64,000 bases of DNA. Source: Melolontha melolontha (Eukaryota; Arthropoda; Insecta; Coleoptera; Scarabaeidae). The notes under the pieces were generated by a model. The model did not search any database and was not told the DNA's origin. It saw only the letters and a list, made by a program, of their open reading frames with translations. The DNA lies in the NCBI GenBank assembly GCA_935421215.2, contig OW285239.1, positions 84,558,434-84,622,433 on the forward strand. The letters are read 5' to 3'. The stretch's first letter is position 1. Every line of letters begins with the position of its first letter. A program made the translations under genes and the position numbers. This document shows positions 52,645 to 63,065 of the stretch, piece by piece.

Positions 52645-54351
52645 TTAATCGCTAATATTTTTCATAATTAAATCGTCGCGCACAATAAAATTTTTATAAT
52701 TTTCTTGATTTCTTAATGCCTCTCTTAAATTATCAAAACTTTCATTCTGTTGGACCTGAAGAATCACATCATACTCAAATGCCCCCTCAGCATAATCCCT
52801 ATTATATTCATTTAGTTCAACATAATTAAAATTAATTTTATTGTTATACATTCTAGGTAACGCATCGGCAGTAACATTTAGTACTTCTTTTATATGACGA
52901 ATTTCTAAATTATACTCTGACAGTAACAAAGGCCAACGATACACTCTATTATTTTTAAATCTTATACTCAATAGTGATGTCAACGCAGCATTATCTGTTT
53001 CTACTAGGAAGTTCTTGCCCAATAAATAAAATCTTAGCTTTTGAACCGCGTGTACTACAGCCAATATTTCTTTCTCACTAATAGTATATTTAATTTCGTA
53101 GGTTTTTAAGATTCGAGATATAAAACAAATAGGTTCCTCTATACCTTCATTATTAACTTGGATTAAAACTCCACTAATTGCGACATCACTTGCTTCTACT
53201 CTTAATATAAATTGTTTATTAAAATCTGGCAATATCAAAACAAACTGATTATAAAATTCTTTCTTTAAATTTTCAAAAGCTTTTATTCTCTCCTCATTCC
53301 AACTAAATTTAACATTCTTTTTTAACATTTCATACAATGGTGCACTTGTTTGTGCCAGGTACGGAATAAAACGTTTATAATAATTAATTATACCTAAAAA
53401 CCCTCTTAACATTCTTACATTTTTAGGACGTGGATACTCTTTAATCAGCTCCAGCCTACTTTAATCCACACTGACATATCTAGGACTTATATTATATCAT
53501 AGAAACTTTATTTCACTCTTAAAAAATTCACATTTCTTAATATTTACTTTTAATCCTTCTCTTACCAATATTTCCATTATATTTCTTACATGCTTACATG
53601 CCAAGTGATCTTGAAAATTCTTACTATATATTAAAATATCATCTATATAATGTACTACATAATCTTCATAGGGTTCCAATATTTGTTGCATAGGCCCTAA
53701 TCAACGCTGCAGCAGAACTGCTTAATCCATATGGTACAGTCCGAAAATGATATACTTTTCCATTAACCATAAAACCACAATATTTCCTCGATTCATTTCT
53801 AACGGCACCAACTAAAAAGCACTCCTCAAGTCCAATTTACTATAAACTTTTGCATTGCCACATTTTGACAGTAATGCTTCAAACGTAATCGGAGTTTCGA
53901 ATTGAGCTTTCGTTCTCTCATTAAGTCTGCGCGCATCCAAACATAATCTAATATCTCCTAACTTCTTCTTTACCACAACTAACGGATTCACATATCTAGT
54001 TATGCCTCGTTCTATCACAGCATCTTGTAACATCTTCTTAACTTCCTCTTCTACTTGTTGCATATTCTTTGGAATAGGACAATTTTTAATTTTGAAAGGT
54101 TTTGTATCATCTACTTCTAATAAATGTCGATAATTTCTGGCTATACTGGGAAACTTGTTTACTAATTCAATATTATTCTTAATTATTAATTTAACTTCTT
54201 CTTCATAGTTTTCATCGCAATCTATTCTTAACGAATCAATATCTTCGGGAATTTCCACTTCTCCATCATTTTCTTTATCCATTTCTTCTAACACCATTAA
54301 CTCTTTTTCTTGGTATATTGTTTCTACAACTTCATTTTCTTCAACCTTCAT
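52645..54351 (-). pseudogene. Gypsy reverse transcriptase and RNase H, broken
   Basis: 54351-53812: RT start with NCPIPKNMQQVEEEV, VVVKKKLGDIRLCLDARRLN and YSKLDLRSAF (first catalytic D). 53691-53497: VVHYIDDILIYSKNFQDHL with the YIDD box and KKCEFFKSEIKFL. 53412-52645: thumb LRGFLGIINYYKRFIPYL, then RNase H starting ILRVEASDVAISGVLIQ, where the usual catalytic TDAS aspartate is replaced by E, followed by SEKEILAVVHAVQKLRFYLL and VETDNAALTSLL. Frame changes near 53800 and 53450 separate the pieces. The enzyme would copy the element's RNA in gag particles. Lesions and the missing integrase mean it could move only with help. Confidence 0.85.
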
Positions 54352-54382
54352 TTTTTCCTATTCATTTTCTGCATACAATTTA

Positions 54383-54847
54383 TTATTTGTTTTCCTCTCC
54401 AGCCTCCTGGATCCACGGTACATTTTTATTATTAATTATTGTTTTCCTTTTATTAATATCTATAATTGCATTAATTTTATCTAACAAGTCTGTTCCCAAT
54501 ATTCCATCTCTTCCTAAACCTTTGACTACAATAAATTCTCCGATAAATTTATGATTCTTTATTTCAAATTCCATAACATAAATTTTATTAACTACAGCTA
54601 TTATCTTTTTAGTAGCTGATACTATTGTAATTTTTCTTGTGGGTACATATTTCCCTTCCTTATTCTTTATTAACCATTCAACAACTTTTTCATCCAAAAA
54701 TGACGATTCACTACCCGAATCAATTAGCAAATAACAATCCCCTATTCCTATCTTAACTTTAATATGTGGCAAACTAGTATTTATCGCGCAATCTGACATA
54801 TCATATAACAATGCATAATTTTCTTTCTTTTTGGTTGGCCCTAACAA
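54383..54847 (-). pseudogene. Gypsy aspartic protease region
   Basis: LLIDSGSESSFLDEKVV is the retropepsin active site (DSGS in place of the commoner DTGA/DSGA), and GLGRDGILGTDLLDKINAII is the ILGxD flap-side motif. It lies upstream of RT in the normal order and in a separate frame from it. Confidence 0.8.
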
Positions 54848-54940
54848 AAATCCTTACTACACGCAAGTTCTGATTTATTCTTTTCATCTACCTTTACTGA
54901 TTCTAAATTAAAATTAGGGCTGGTATCTTTATATCTTGTA

Positions 54941-55170
54941 CAGCTCACCGATTTTGATGTGGCCGGTGGGAGAATTGGTACGTGCGTCAAGTAAGGTCAG
55001 TGTTAGATAGAGACAGTATTCGGAAAAATGAAATGCAAACTCTTTGTGCGAGTCGTACATTGGGACGTAGTAAGGGATAATAAGGGATGCCAGAGGTTCC
55101 CCTACCTATGAATTTCGTGCGTATCTCAAGGGCGGTACTTCCAACCGGCCACATCAAAATCGGTGAGCTG
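54941..55170. mobile_element. 230-bp MITE with 27-bp terminal inverted repeats
   Basis: Both ends read inward CAGCTCACCGATTTTGATGT then GGCCGGT, identical over 27 bp. TA flanks at 54939-54940 and 55171-55172. No coding sequence. TA target and a CAG start fit a Tc1/mariner-type MITE. It sits in the Gypsy gag/protease junction, so it is younger than that element. Confidence 0.82.
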
Positions 55171-55325
55171 TACCTGTGTATTTCTTTTGATCTATAATTC
55201 TATATTTTACATTATTCCTATCTGAATCATTTATTTCTCTGTTTGGGGAAGCCATTTTATTTGTATTAATTTGAGTATGGTCATTTAGCATAGGCCTTTC
55301 TGATCTCAGAGGTGTATTGATAAAA

Positions 55326-56358
55326 TTAAATCATGTTATGTATAGCTACTGCCTGATTAACTTCAAAATCAAAATGTTTGACTAATTGTGAAACCAAGTC
55401 TAATTCACTTAACTTAGGGGTTAAATATTTTAATACAGAGTACCTCTTCATGACATAGGTCTCTCTTGTTTCATTATTTCCGACTCTATATTTACCAAAT
55501 AATAATTCTTGTCTTACCCTTGTCTGCTTGTTTCGTCCCCAGAATTGATTTGTGAACCTGGCTTCAAATTCGTCCATTGTTGTCACCTCATCTGACACCA
55601 TCTCCCACTAAACCATAGCATCATCCTTCAGGCAGTTTCCAATCATTTGCAACTTTTCTCTTCCCCAGGCACACCTTCCAAGCTGGCTTTCATTTTCTTT
55701 AAGAAATTCAAGGGATTTGTTGTTGTAATCCCATAAAATTTAGGTAACACTTCATTTTATACAGGTACAGGAATATAAGTGGGCATATTTATTTCATTCT
55801 TCTCTTTTCTGACCTCTTCTATTTTCTTTATTAATTTTACTTCCATATGCTTCATTTGTTGTACTGCGAATTCTCTTCTTTCTACTTCCTCTGATAATCT
55901 GCTATTCAAATCCATTATATATTCTTCTACTTCTTGTTCATTTGACAATTGCAAAGAGTCCATACCCCTTGTTCCAACTTTATCTTGGCTCGCATTATTT
56001 AACGCCATTATTTTTACCATCATCGCATCCATCTTTTCTTCCATTTTTTTCTCTCTTTCCTCATTATCTCCATCGTAGGCTGCATTTTTATTAACATGTC
56101 CATCATAATCTTATCCCTGTGTACCCTGTCGTGCCCCTCTTCATGTATGGTGTTTATCGGACCTACTCTTGCCCTTGCTTCTTCCAAAAGTTGTTCACTT
56201 CTTTGCTTTACTGCTGTTATATCTTCCATGTTTGTTCTCTGTTTCTTGCTTACAACCAATACTACTTCTGTTCGCCCCAACGTTGGCCTTGCCAAAAATA
56301 TGCTATGAATAGTGGTTTGTAGGTTTACTACGCCACCATCCACAACTAGTTTACCCAA
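55326..56358 (-). pseudogene. Gypsy gag region, frameshifted
   Basis: Frames 56358-56020, 56044-55757 and 55601-55326 follow one another. The first two are helical and charged (coiled-coil-like EKMDAMMVKIM, EEVERREFAVQQMKHMEVKL). The third has DEFEARFTNQFWGRNKQTRV and ETYVMKRYSVLKYLTPKLSE, typical of the retrotransposon gag domain (FxxxFW...Q..R..L). Capsid protein that would package the RNA. The first frame's start lies inside or next to the 5' LTR boundary, so its true N-terminus is uncertain. No CCHC knuckle is readable. Confidence 0.72.
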
Positions 56359-57179
56359 CTAGGTTACTCAGCCGGTTGATTTTCAAATATGAGACTTCTA
56401 ACTTCACGGGTTCCAATAAGGAAAGTCGTGACTGTGAAATATACTAGGCGCCAGTGAAAAGTTCACAATATGTTTTATATTTATATTATATAAGTTCCTT
56501 ATTTTTAATTCATTAACGGTAATGTCCAGAACACAAAAATTAGAAACAGGATAAAATCAAACTGAATCTTTAATACAAAAAATCAAAAAAAGAAAAAAAA
56601 TCTATCCTTATAAAGTATAAAGATTATGTATTTTACAATAATACATGAGGTAAAATATGTTCACTGTAAAATTGACAGTTGAGTGAATGAAAAAACTTCT
56701 TCTTTATTAACTCCGATCAAACTTATCTAAAAATAATAAAGTTGATTTTTAATGTCTTCCCAGAGAACCACACTGTATAATAAAATCTGATACACGATCA
56801 AAATTTACACAAGCGCAATCATCAAGCGCAAGAAAGAAGTACCTTTGACTCAGATCGACCAAAATTTTACAATTATAATTTTTTATTACATAGAATTTTA
56901 GTAATAAACTGTATTATTTATTCTTAATATTTAAAACAATTTCCTACTTGTTCCAAAACAATAGAACTACAATGAATATAATCTGATTTTTAAATTTATG
57001 TCGACATCAAAAAATTATTCTACTTACAATTTGAAGACTTACGAGAACAGTTGTTTAATCTTTTAAAATCATCAAATTACGAGAATAAAAATCTCTAAAA
57101 TATATCAGGAAATGAATATCAAAATACAAACAACTAATTAACACATTCAAATCAACCCGAACTAATTTAAATATGTATA

Positions 57180-57239
<60 letters not shown>

Positions 57240-57447
57240 CAATAAACACAACTGTCTCACTTAATAGCAGATCTTCGTCTCCCAGAATTATATGAGGCCT
57301 CAAGAACACATTGGCCTCGAATAAAACTAGTTTTTTTATCTCACACATGAAATTTAAAACATATCGGAGATACACATATATCCAAAAATAATATACATTT
57401 ATTTTAAATTATTGTTAAAATATTGCTTTTAGAAAAAATCTATAGCA
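56301..57447 (-). repeat. Gypsy 5' LTR
   Basis: Minus strand starts TGCTATAGATTTTTTC at 57447 and ends TTCATAGCA at 56301. On the internal side (minus strand) TATTTTTGGCAAGGCC follows, where a primer binding site would be expected. Contains a (TA)n tract (57181-57237) at the same place as the other LTR. Confidence 0.85.
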
Positions 57448-57476
57448 ATATGTATAGCTACTTAACTGTATAGGTA

Positions 57477-57620
57477 CAGGGTTACCACTGAATAGCACCT
57501 AAGCTATGCAAATCTGAAGGATACTTATAGATGTCTAAGATTAAAAAAGAAATTTATTTATAATTCATGAAATATTTCCAAACATTTAGGACCAAAATGT
57601 AGTTAAAGTCGTCCCCTATC
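57477..57620 (-). repeat. Terminal fragment of the 15820-16831 Tc1/mariner family
   Basis: CAGGGTTACC at 57477 and AAAGAAATTTATTTATAATT further in match, in inverse, the right end at 16690-16831. No transposase attached. Confidence 0.6.
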
Positions 57621-57635
57621 TTTATTTATCATATA

Positions 57636-58923
57636 CGAGGTAAGCGACAGAAGTTTGCAGCCTAACCATGTTCCAGTAATGATAGAAAACAAACATTGTA
57701 GCACCTTATGTAGCACTACATTCTGTGAAGTAGTGGTAAAAATTTTAGACTCGTATTTGTCTCGGTCGCATAGCAAAAGCTGTTTGTGTTGGTCGTTTCG
57801 AGTTATTTTGCTGAATACCGATCTTGATTAAATTTCTGCCAAAAGAAAGTGTTAAGCTTAAGTATATAAAATGGCGATTGGATAGTGTATACTGTGCATC
57901 TGCTCCTTCCCTTAGCACTGTAAAGGAATGGGCAAAACAATTTCGTTTGTGCTGAGAAAGAATCGAAGTCGAGACACGTACCGGTCGGCCAGCTGAGGCG
58001 CTTAGGGAGGAATACATCGAGCTCGTTAGACAGACGGGGTTGCAAGATAGGCGTTTGAAGGGCAAAGAATTATCAACAATGCCTGAGGCTTTCTGATACA
58101 ACCATACGACGAATCCTTCATGAATACCTTAATATGAATAAAGCCAATGCGAGGTGGGTAGCATGATTATTGTCAACAATTTAGCAACAGCAACGCGTGA
58201 CATGTTGTGAGCACTTTGTAAACCTCTATCGCGACAACCAGGAACAATTTCTTCAATCTATTGTTACGGGAGATGAAACTATGGTTCTATACTATGACTC
58301 CTTATCGAAAAGGGAATCACTGGAAGGGCAAAGGCCAAACGAAAATTGGCCAAGGAAGACAAGGATGACTCAATCAAGAAAGAAGATCATGGCGACAATC
58401 TTTTAGGATTCAAAAGGAATCCTACTTATTGATTTCAAAGAAAGGAACACAGTCGTTTAAGCACAATACTTCGCTACTTTACTGCATAAATTGCGAGGCG
58501 TAATCAAAGAAAAGAAGCGTGGAATGTCGCGGCGAACTGTTCGCCTTCTACACGACAATGCTTCTGCCCATAAGAACACAATTGGGCAGGCTGCTGTGCA
58601 GGACTGTGGTTTTTGTGGAACTTTCGCAGACACTTTATAGTCCAGATCTAACCCCCAGCGATTATTATTTGTTGTTCTCAAAACTGAGGAAACACCTTCG
58701 AGGAAGAAAATTTGATTAAAAGTGATGAAGAAATGCAAGAAGCGGTTTTAGACATTTTGCAGATAAAACTTCAGAGTACTTTTCTAAGGGTATTAAAATG
58801 TTAATTTCAAGATCTGAAAAATGTATTGAAACACACGGAGATTATATTGAAAAATAATTATATTGCTTTATTTCTATCCCCTCCAGAATGTAGTCAGGCC
58901 GGAAACTTCTGGCGTTTACCTCG
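57636..58923 (+). mobile_element. mariner element, 1.29 kb, with terminal inverted repeats
   Basis: TA flanks at 57634-57635 and 58924-58925. Ends CGAGGTAAGCGACAGAAGTT and, inverted, CGAGGTAAACGCCAGAAGTT agree well over about 30 bp. Length is normal for mariner. Confidence 0.85.
57790..58850 (+). pseudogene. mariner (DD34D) transposase, multiply frameshifted
   Basis: Plus-strand pieces: FLPKESVKLKYIKWRLDS near 57830-57885, TVKEWAKQFRL, VETRTGRPAEALREEYIEL (the GRP linker), FVNLYRDNQEQFLQSIVTGD with DETM (first D, about 58210-58275), RLLHDNASAHK (second D, about 58545-58575) and YSPDLTPSDYYL (third D, about 58635-58670), then LRKHLRGRKF. At least four frame changes. All three catalytic aspartates can still be read, but no continuous frame exists. 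Minus-strand open frames here (58101-57745, 58738-58457) are shadows. Confidence 0.85.
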
Positions 58924-59156
58924 TATTTAAGATAAAACAGGTGATAATTCAAACTCATGGACCTGCAGAGAAATTGATAAAATTCTTAGATGCTATGAAT
59001 AGTGAATATGTGTTAATTTTTTATTAAAGGATTTATGTAATAAGATATGGTCTTTTCATTACAATGTTTTTTTTCTGGATCTCAACAAATGCTTCTGAAT
59101 TTACATCGAATATGTCGACAAATTCATGGCGCATAGAATAATAATTATTTATACAA

Positions 59157-59269
59157 GTGATTAAAGACATTTTTTATCCACCAGCAGAATGTTCTGTTCA
59201 CGAGGCCGAAGCGCAGCGGAGTCCTACTGGACAAAACATTCTGCCTGTGAATAAATTGTCTTTAATCAC
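59157..59269. repeat. 113-bp hairpin element, copy A
   Basis: Ends GTGATTAAAGAC and GTCTTTAATCAC are exact inverses. Further in, GCAGAATGTT/AACATTCTGC pair. The centre reads CACGAGGCCGAAGCGCAGC. Related hairpins are at 60211 and 60621. Confidence 0.65.
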
Positions 59270-59464
59270 GAATCGTATACCAATTTTTTTGAATTCCTAT
59301 GAAAATTAAATTAGATTAATTTTTATTAAATGTTACGATCTAGGTCAATAGATTATATACGAGTAAAAATGGCCATTTTTACGTTACCATATTTGCGTTT
59401 TTGTTTTAGTAAACAAAGATCTATGTATAGAAAAAATTGTGAATTTTGAGTTTTTAGCTAAGAA

Positions 59465-59790
59465 ATGGATAGTTTTAATCAAAATACAAGTATGAATAAT
59501 AAAAACGTATCACTGATTTATATCGCTAATGAAGCTAATAAAACGTCAAATTTACTGCCCGAAAATCGAAGGGAGTTTATGAAAAGGAATACCTCACTTT
59601 TTTTAGATGGTAAATAACCAAAAATATTTCATTGATGAATGAGGACGTACTTTTGGTATATTTTTCTGAAAAATAAAAAACTGCCAAAGTATCTACATTG
59701 TGGTCGCGTTGCTTCATACTAATAGCGACGTTGTCCTTGGAGGAAAATATTGATATAACTAAGTAGGTACCTAGATTTATTTGCGTTAGG
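59465..59790 (+). pseudogene. Crypton-like recombinase, N-terminal part
   Basis: The ATG at 59465 starts MDSFNQNTSMNNKNVS, then NLLPENRREFMKRNTSLFLD, comparable with NLLPKE of the other Crypton. After a frame change and stop near 59625, a second frame (about 59635-59765) reads LMNEDVLLVYFSEK and STLWSRCFILIATLSLEENI, the conserved N-terminal core of this recombinase type. A GTAGGTA at about 59763 could be a splice donor. The catalytic half does not follow on this strand. Confidence 0.65.
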
Positions 59791-60210
59791 TTTTTGATTT
59801 AATTTAGTTGTCAAAATTGACAGTTATTAATTCTAATTATTTGTAGGTATTTAAAGCAATAATAATAATTGTGTAAATCTATTAACGACAACATATTCTG
59901 ATGACAGTGGTGGCATTAAAGATGATATTGTAAAAAACAAAAGCGCTGCTGTTGTAAGTGTTGGTCAAATGTTAAACAGTACTATTAATATTTACATAAA
60001 TTAATCAAATTTTTGTAACTTATAATCATAAATTGTTATTTAATACATTTTCTTTTAAAAAATTAAATTAATAATTAATATTATTCACTAGTGGATAAAA
60101 CAATACTTTATCCATTGCCAAGATTAAAGTGTTTCTTTGACAACGAGAAATGTGTGGTTAAATTATTATTTTAATAGTTGGTATTGGCAAAATAGCTATT
60201 TATGGTATAA

Positions 60211-60310
60211 GTGAATAAAGACAAATTTTGTCCACAAAAAAATTGTTTAGCGCACGAGGTGCAAGCCGAGTGCGATAATGTTTTTGAGTGGATAAAATTT
60301 GCTTATTCAC
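60211..60310. repeat. 100-bp hairpin element, copy B
   Basis: Ends GTGAATAAAG and GCTTATTCAC with the inner pair AAATTTTGTCCAC/GTGGATAAAATTT. The centre reads GCGCACGAGGTGCAAGCCGA, close to that of copy A. Confidence 0.65.
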
Positions 60311-60358
60311 GTGTATCATGCAAGATTTTTTCCAATTTTGCAAAAGTTTCAAAAAAAT

Positions 60359-60616
60359 TTATTGATTAGGTAATTTATTTACATGAATATTGATTGTACT
60401 ATTAATAATTTGATGAATTCTTAAACCAGGAAAGTTGACTCTATTTTCGTCAGAGTCAAGTACAGTGCAAGCTAAGTTGACTCTACTTTCGTCAGGGTCA
60501 AGTGCAGTGGAAGCTCCAAGCCTTTCATTTGAATTTACATCTGTAAAAATTTTTTTTGACGTGGACATTTTTTGAGCAATTGATTCGTCAATATACTGTT
60601 CTGCTACAGTTGTCAA
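60359..60616 (-). pseudogene. Crypton-like recombinase, C-terminal scrap on the opposite strand
   Basis: The minus-strand frame reads TTVAEQYIDESIAQKMSTSK, equivalent to VAENYIDNSIKKKLDVAE in the other Crypton, so it carries the catalytic tyrosine region, followed by a low-complexity acidic tail with two copies of LDxDExRVN. No upstream catalytic part is attached. It faces the N-terminal piece at 59465, suggesting an inverted arrangement or two separate copies. Confidence 0.6.
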
Positions 60617-60620
60617 TAGT

Positions 60621-60654
60621 GTGAATAAAGTGTTGCTAGAAACATTTTATTCAC
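60621..60654. repeat. 34-bp hairpin with the same ends
   Basis: GTGAATAAAGTGTT pairs with AACATTTTATTCAC around GCTAGA. It shares the GTGAATAAA...TTATTCAC ends of copy B and abuts the recombinase scrap. Confidence 0.6.
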
Positions 60655-60906
60655 TGTTTTGATTAATTTTATTCACCTTTATGATTAAAATGTTGTTTTA
60701 ATAATGAAATTCAATATATGTAATGATCATTTTAATAAGTAAAATTGGAAAAAGAATATTTTCAACGCTAAATTTCTTTCAAAATAAAATTATTGTTTAT
60801 TATAATAAAACAAAAATCGTTAACCGTCAGCTTTATGTAGCGTGTCCATGGGATGTGTTTTACTTAATCCCAAATACCTAGTTTTTAATTATTTATATCC
60901 ATTTAT

Positions 60907-61830
60907 TTATATTCTATTTTTTTGACATGTGGAGGTTTTGACAAATGCCAATCTAGGCGATACACTACCAAATAATTTACAAAAAGTGCAGGCATTAGTT
61001 CGACGAAAATTATAATGTATGCCGGTAAAATTTAGCATGACCTCTCGAATGCGTTGAGATGGAACAAAAATGCGATTTCGTAGATCTGCGACATTTTCAA
61101 TGTCAGGGCAATTATACACCCAGTTTTTCATGTGTCCCCACAGAAGAAAATCTAGATTTAGATCGGGATTACGAGCTAGTCATTCGATGTCCAATCCATT
61201 GTGGGAAAGTTCTCCTTAAAAATTCTTTAAAAAAATCTGTTACTATGCACAGGTGCTCCGTAGTGAATAAACCAACATTTTTCCCGTATGGTCAGTGGTA
61301 TGTCATCCAGATACTTATGTAAAGTATGTTGGAGAAACTGTAAATAAGTTTCTAGATTCAATCGTTTTGGGAGTATATGAGGCTCTAGTAATTGAGTGGT
61401 GAATATTATGGTAATTCAAAATACCATCTTTGGTAAACGTAGATTCGTTGGTAAAGAGAATTACTGATACAATTCGACAGGGAAAATTTAATTCCGTTAA
61501 AATTTGCACAAGTTTGATATGATACGGATGAAGTAAACTAGTTTCTAAAATTTGATTCATCGTAGTTTCAGACATATTTACTTTCCGTGCTGTGGTTGTC
61601 ATACTTACGTCGGGATCCGCTTCCACGATATTTAAAATATGCTCTTATGCTTGTTTCACTCTTCTTCGAAACGTACAATTACTGATCCTGTATCCCGAAG
61701 TCGATACATTACTCTCACAATTGTCTTAATCGTAGGAAGACGTCGACTCTGGAAACGTTCTGCGTACAATTTTTTTGCCGCAAGGCTATTTTGTCCCGTT
61801 CCGCCATAAATTAAAAATCGTATCGGTATA
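60907..61830 (-). pseudogene. Tc1/mariner-type transposase (DUF4817 N-terminus), decayed
   Basis: From right to left on the minus strand: IYGGTGQNSLAAKKLYAERF at about 61810-61750 and LPTIKTIVRVMYRLRDTGSV (the N-terminal domain), then frame 61626-61315 with ADPDVSMTTTARKVNMSETT, LHPYH, FTNESTFTKDGILNYHNIHH (the first catalytic D has become N), then RNPDLNLDFLLWGHMKNWVY at about 61180-61120 (third D kept) and DIENVADLRNRI, ending near 60920. The second D region is largely lost. The sister copy at 15820-16831 has the same NYHNIHH signature. Confidence 0.8.
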
Positions 61831-62700
61831 TTCGATATTCATGTAGAACAAAATTTGGTATACCTATGAAGCGTTCCATCCAACTTTACTTCACTAGCCA
61901 AACTGACGAAGTCTATTGTGCGACAGAAACACGTTTCTTTGGCAGAAGTAAATGTTGGAAAATACAAGATGTATGTCCATGTATATAGATACAGATTTGT
62001 GTAATGCATATCTGTTTCATTTGTAATGAATACTTGCGTTGCCACTTTCTCAAAAAACTTCGCATAATAGATTTGATTAAATTAAATTTTATGTTAATCA
62101 TATGAAATCGGAAACCTGCGTAACTCGAAAACTTGAGCTGTACTCTTAAGAATGTATTTTTGATATAACACAAAAACATTTTTACACGAAAAATCGCCGA
62201 GAACACAATATTTTCATATTTTTGTGAAAATTGCTATCCAGACGTGCAGACACATATTCGTTTTACTATAGACTCGCCAGTACGTGAAGCTGGTATAGAC
62301 AAAATTCACAAAAATAATTCCTTTACTACATACATAATGGAAACACGTTAATATAGTTGCTATTGGTTGCAGCTGTATCCGATATAAACTACTTGCCAAG
62401 TCTAACACTCGTGATGCTGGTGTTGTTGACGTTAGTCAATAAGACGCGTTGAATGTACTTCTACGCTGTCTTCTGGGACTTGAATCTTGTCTATACTAGC
62501 ATCATGTACTACACACCTTTTGAAGGGCGGTATTTGGTCGTGGATTATATCTTGATAAAATATACTCCCCAATTTGATATGTTGTTCAAGTAAAGATATC
62601 GTAGTGTACCCGTTGATATTGACTGTTCTATAATTAATAATTTGGGCTGTAGTTGAAATATGCCCACTGACTATGAATTGTAAATAAGAGAGCTACTGGG
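61831..62700. other. Anonymous DNA
   Basis: Only short AT-rich open frames. No domain, repeat or RNA gene recognised. Confidence 0.45.
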
Positions 62701-62759
62701 AATATTTCTGGAAAAAATGTAAATGCACGTATAAAGTTTAGTACACGACTTGATTGTCT

Positions 62760-63062
62760 TTAAAAGCATTGGCCTTTGACATCAATACCCTTTTGCATAT
62801 GTTTGAACCAACTTGGAAAGTTTTTTTCTACTCTGAAGCCAATACTTCGGAAAACAGCTACTTCAGGCGACAAAAAACGTTTGCCAAGCCTTTTATTTTT
62901 TACGTTTGGAAACAAATAGAAATCAAGTCAATACGGGCAATGAATCACTCAGTCATTCATTCAATATTTTTACAAGGTAGCTAGCCAGTTCAACTGTTTT
63001 ACATGCTGAGAGCTGGCATTGTTACGATGAAGAATAATTCTTCTGTTTCAATTTCTTCTTCT
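62760..63062 (-). pseudogene. mariner-family transposase 3' fragment inside piggyBac
   Basis: Minus strand: ILHRNNASSQHVKQLNW (second catalytic motif with D changed to N), a short gap with a stop, then LDFYLFPNVKNKRLGKRF (third motif, D kept) and the C-terminus VEKNFPSWFKHMQKGIDVKG with stop at about 62760. The first half is absent. It adjoins the piggyBac remnant at 63063. Confidence 0.75.
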
Positions 63063-63065
63063 TAG

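Larger units (their letters stand above)
51009..57447 (-). mobile_element. Gypsy LTR retrotransposon with both LTRs, integrase missing
   Basis: ATAT flanks at 51005-51008 and 57448-57451 (target duplication). LTRs 51009-52158 and 56301-57447. Minus-strand order from right to left: gag, protease, RT, RNase H, then 3' LTR with no integrase. Length 6.4 kb. A MITE lies at 54941-55170. Gene bodies are broken by several frame changes. Confidence 0.85.

Noticed and set aside
54318..54554. Plus-strand hydrophobic frames opposite the Gypsy genes (also 55779-56078, 56096-56308)
   Set aside because: Antisense shadows of gag and protease, whose minus-strand domains are clear.
51009..57447. Endogenous retrovirus with an envelope gene
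   Set aside because: No envelope-like frame, signal peptide or membrane segment between RNase H and the 3' LTR. It is a Gypsy retrotransposon with a deletion.
57745..58101. 118- and 80-residue minus-strand frames, and 58738-58457
   Set aside because: Antisense to a clear plus-strand mariner transposase.
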